Of a stretch of 53,435 bases of DNA, positions 50,967 to 53,435 are shown in pieces. Source of the DNA: Chloroflexota bacterium (GTDB lineage: Bacteria > Chloroflexota > Anaerolineae > Aggregatilineales > Phototrophicaceae); contig RFIA01000289.1 in NCBI GenBank assembly GCA_003695675.1, positions 1 through 53,435 on the forward strand, read 5' to 3'. The notes under the pieces are model-generated. The model searched no databases. It saw nothing but the letters and a program-made list of their open reading frames with translations, and was not told the DNA's origin. The position numbers were made by a program, and so were the translations under genes. Position 1 is the first letter of the stretch. The number at the start of each line of letters is the position of its first letter.

Positions 50967-52574
50967 ATGGCTGTGCCAATCCGGACGCAAGCACGTAATC
51001 TGTTGGATGATGTTGGGCTGACGAATGTCGGCCAAATCTATCGCAACTTGCCGACCTCGGTGTTGTACGAACACATCATCCGCAATAAGGAGGGGTTAGT
51101 TGCCGACACCGGGCCACTTGTCGTCACGACCGGCGCATTCACCGGTCGTACACCGAAGGATAAGTTCATCGTCCGCGATACAACTGTAGACTCGTCAATA
51201 TGGTGGGGAGAAGTCAATCAAGCGATTTCTCCCCATCATTTTGATGCGATACATCGGCAAATGATTGATTATTTTGCCGGTCATGACGTTTATGTGTTGG
51301 ATACATTCGTTGGGGCTGATGCGCGCTATCGGATGCCGGTACGCTTGGTTACCACGTCAGCATGGCATAAGTTGTTCGCCGACATTATGTTTATTTCCGG
51401 CGACGACGATGTGCTGCCTGCACAGGAATCCCGCTTTACGATTCTTCATGCGCCACATTTCAAAATCACGCCTCACGATGTTTATGGTTTGCGTTCATCG
51501 ACATGTATTCTCGTCAATTTTACGAAACGCTTGATTCTCATCGGTGGGACGATTTATGCCGGTGAAATCAAGAAATCGATTTTCAGTGTGCTCAATTATC
51601 TGTTGCCGAAAAGTGGTGTGCTCACGATGCACTGCTCGGCGAATTATGGCGCGAACAACGATGATGTGGCCTTATTTTTTGGACTCTCTGGTACGGGGAA
51701 AACAACGCTGAGCAATGACCCCAATCGTACTCTTATTGGCGATGATGAACATGGCTGGGGTGACGACGGCATTTTCAATTTAGAAGGGGGTTGTTATGCC
51801 AAGGTGATTCGCTTGAGTGCGTCGGGAGAACCGGAGATTTACGCGCAGACTCATCGTTTCGGCACGGTGCTCGAAAATGTGGTCATTGACCCCGAAACCC
51901 GTCGCATCAATCTTGATGATGACTCGCTGACAGAAAATACTCGTGCCGCTTATCGCATTACCAATCTTAAGAATGTGGATGTTTCCGGCGTTGCCGGGCA
52001 TCCGAAGCATGTGATTTTCTTGACAGCGGATGCGTTTGGTGTGCTGCCGCCCGTTTCTCGCTTGACGCCCGAACAAGCATTATACTACTTCATCAGTGGC
52101 TACACGGCTAAAGTCGCTGGGACGGAACGCGGCGTCGATGAACCGCAGGCCACATTCAGCGCGTGCTTTGGTGCGCCATTTATGCCGCTGCATCCGGCAG
52201 TTTATGCGGACTTGTTGCATAAGAAGTTGCGACAGCATGATGTGAAAACATGGCTTGTGAACACCGGGTGGACTGGTGGCGCGTATGGTGTGGGGCATCG
52301 GATAGCCCTTGAGGACACACGGACGATTATTTCCGCCATCCTCAATGACACGCTGGACGATGCGCCGTATGAAGTTGACGCGGTATTCGGCTTACGCCGG
52401 CTGGCGTATGTGCCGGGTGTGCCGATGGCTATCCTCAAGCCACGCGATACATGGGCGGACTCAAGCGCTTATGACCGCAAAGCGCAACAACTGGCGGTCA
52501 TGTTCATCGAGAATTTTGCCCAATTTGCCGATCATGTTGCGCCGGAAGTTGTGGCAGCCGGGCCGCAATTGTAA
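50967..52574 (+). CDS. pckA: Phosphoenolpyruvate carboxykinase (ATP)
   Basis: 535 residues from the ATG at 50967; AGGAAGGGG ends 12 nt upstream. A nine-codon longer start at 50940 is possible but has no ribosome site. The enzyme converts oxaloacetate and ATP to phosphoenolpyruvate, the entry to gluconeogenesis. The substrate loop is TGAFTGRTPKDKF with Arg61, the kinase P-loop GLSGTGKTTLS (about 241-251) and the downstream metal-binding DDEHGW and GIFNLEGGCYAK mark the ATP type. Regulation by a CRP-like site, as seen, fits a gene for gluconeogenesis. Confidence 0.97.
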   Translation: MAVPIRTQARNLLDDVGLTNVGQIYRNLPTSVLYEHIIRNKEGLVADTGPLVVTTGAFTGRTPKDKFIVRDTTVDSSIWWGEVNQAISPHHFDAIHRQMIDYFAGHDVYVLDTFVGADARYRMPVRLVTTSAWHKLFADIMFISGDDDVLPAQESRFTILHAPHFKITPHDVYGLRSSTCILVNFTKRLILIGGTIYAGEIKKSIFSVLNYLLPKSGVLTMHCSANYGANNDDVALFFGLSGTGKTTLSNDPNRTLIGDDEHGWGDDGIFNLEGGCYAKVIRLSASGEPEIYAQTHRFGTVLENVVIDPETRRINLDDDSLTENTRAAYRITNLKNVDVSGVAGHPKHVIFLTADAFGVLPPVSRLTPEQALYYFISGYTAKVAGTERGVDEPQATFSACFGAPFMPLHPAVYADLLHKKLRQHDVKTWLVNTGWTGGAYGVGHRIALEDTRTIISAILNDTLDDAPYEVDAVFGLRRLAYVPGVPMAILKPRDTWADSSAYDRKAQQLAVMFIENFAQFADHVAPEVVAAGPQL

Positions 52575-52603
52575 GCATTTTTACACTGGAACGGGATAAA
52601 AGG

Positions 52604-52633
52604 ACGCCGCGCTTTGTGTTATAATCGCGGCGT
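52604..52633. promoter_or_regulatory. Inverted repeat enclosing the mdh -10 box
   Basis: ACGCCGCG (52604-52611) and CGCGGCGT (52626-52633) form an 8-bp stem whose 14-nt loop holds the promoter -10. The hairpin may also end the pckA transcript; TTAATGCTT follows. Confidence 0.5.
52617..52625 (+). promoter_or_regulatory. Extended -10 promoter of mdh
   Basis: TGTTATAAT: TGn plus a perfect TATAAT (52620-52625), 47 bp before the ATG. No strong -35. Confidence 0.65.
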
Positions 52634-52671
52634 TAATGCTTCTATGACGCATACAGGAGTGAAGAATCATT

Positions 52672-53435
52672 ATGGGACGCAAAAAAGTCACCATTGTCGG
52701 CGCGGGGAATGTTGGTGCGACGTGCGCACATTGGATTGCAGGCAAAGAATTGGCCGATGTTGTTCTCGTCGATATTGTTGAAGGGGTCGCCGCCGGTAAA
52801 GCGCTTGACCTCGCCGAAGCCGCGCCGGTGATGAATTTCGATATTAACCTCGTGGGTTCGACCGGTTATGATGAAACCGGCGATTCGGATGTTGTTGTTA
52901 TCACGGCGGGGGTGCCGCGCAAGAAAGACCCTAAAACCGGTCAATTCCCCAGCCGTGACGAACTCGTCAAAACCAATCAGAATATCGTCGGCGCAGTGAC
53001 GAAAGAAATCGTCAGCCGGTCGCCGAATGCGATACTCATCATCGTCTCGAATCCGCTTGATGCGATGTGCCATGTCGCGTTGCACGAGAGTGGCTTCGAC
53101 AGCAAGCGCGTCATCGGGCAAGCTGGCGCCTTGGACACCGCGCGTTATAAGACCTTCATCGCGATGGAACTCGGCGTCAGTGTGCGCGATGTGCATGGCA
53201 TTGTACTCGGCGGGCACGGCGACCAAATGGTGCCCCTGCCGCGTCACACATCTGTCGCCGGTATTCCGGTACGCGAATTGATAGCCGAAGATAAATTGCA
53301 GGCAATTATCGAACGCACGCGCAAAGGCGGCGGCGAAATCGTCGGCTTGCTCGGTTACAGTGGTTATTACGCGCCATCTGCGGGGACTGTTGAGATGGTC
53401 GAAGCGATTTTGAAAGATCAGAAACGTGTCATTCC
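52672..53435 (+). CDS. mdh: Malate dehydrogenase, LDH-like type, 3' end cut by window
   Basis: The frame from ATG 52672 is open to the right edge: 254 residues of an expected 310-320. The NAD-binding motif is GAGNVGAT (10-17), Asp in VVLVDIVEG selects NAD, the substrate-binding loop begins AGVPRKKD with Arg, and the catalytic His182 is in [32 protein letters not shown] is very close to Chloroflexus-type MDH. It oxidises malate to oxaloacetate in the TCA cycle. Compared with the usual PRKPGMSRDDL loop, this protein has an insertion ([17 protein letters not shown]), about five residues longer. CAGGAG lies 12 nt upstream of the ATG. Confidence 0.96.
   Translation, partial: MGRKKVTIVGAGNVGATCAHWIAGKELADVVLVDIVEGVAAGKALDLAEAAPVMNFDINLVGSTGYDETGDSDVVVITAGVPRKKDPKTGQFPSRDELVKTNQNIVGAVTKEIVSRSPNAILIIVSNPLDAMCHVALHESGFDSKRVIGQAGALDTARYKTFIAMELGVSVRDVHGIVLGGHGDQMVPLPRHTSVAGIPVRELIAEDKLQAIIERTRKGGGEIVGLLGYSGYYAPSAGTVEMVEAILKDQKRVI

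Overview
The window looks like a chromosomal segment of a Chloroflexota bacterium, probably an Anaerolineae-type lineage. This rests on recognised protein families, not on a phylogeny: two YYY-motif (DUF2298, Chlor_Arch_YYY) membrane proteins next to a TIGR03663/Agl23-type protein, a pairing known mainly from Chloroflexi and archaea, and a malate dehydrogenase resembling that of Chloroflexus. Coding density is high. No prophage, complete insertion sequence or CRISPR array is visible. One short non-autonomous transposon (MITE-like) has clear inverted ends and a 9-bp target duplication.

Layout. 1-4369 (minus): two polytopic glycosyltransferase-like membrane proteins, the first cut by the window edge. 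4471-6199 (minus): thiolase and a HIT protein. 6276-6426: the MITE-like insertion, lying exactly between the divergent promoters of the HIT gene and birA. 6489-8912 (plus): birA and two unknown membrane proteins. 9103-12910 (minus): a penicillin-acylase-family hydrolase and a secreted TPR protein. 12928-12990: nested palindromes in front of gyrA. 13181-15700: gyrA, followed by a structured 3' region with a bidirectional terminator shared with the convergent L25 gene. 16818-16890: tRNA-Gly(CCC) with its own promoter and terminator.

17084-38146 (plus) is the most distinctive region, a 21-kb surface-glycosylation-like island. It encodes a flippase-like membrane protein, a GT4 glycosyltransferase, a methyltransferase, an 881-aa GT-C protein, a 1733-aa GT-C/YYY fusion, an 872-aa YYY protein, another GT-C protein, an ECF sigma factor with its anti-sigma factor, and a 1387-aa Agl23-like protein fused to a six-repeat NHL propeller with an acidic tail. 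Most genes overlap or nearly abut. A working model is that lipid-linked sugars are built inside, moved across the membrane and transferred outside by GT-C enzymes, with envelope-responsive control by the sigma/anti-sigma pair. The substrates are unknown.

38351-47801 (plus) is the translation/transcription operon nusA - small charged protein - ylxR - infB - rbfA - nrnA - truB - ribF. There is no rimP in front, and citrate synthase is inserted on the opposite strand between nrnA and truB. 47798-49549 (minus): era, an unknown protein and a His-rich membrane protein. 49775-53435 (plus): a histidine phosphatase, a repeat-rich 570-bp intergenic stretch, ATP-type PEP carboxykinase behind a CRP-like palindrome, and malate dehydrogenase cut by the right edge. 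With gltA, these place three central-carbon genes within 9 kb.
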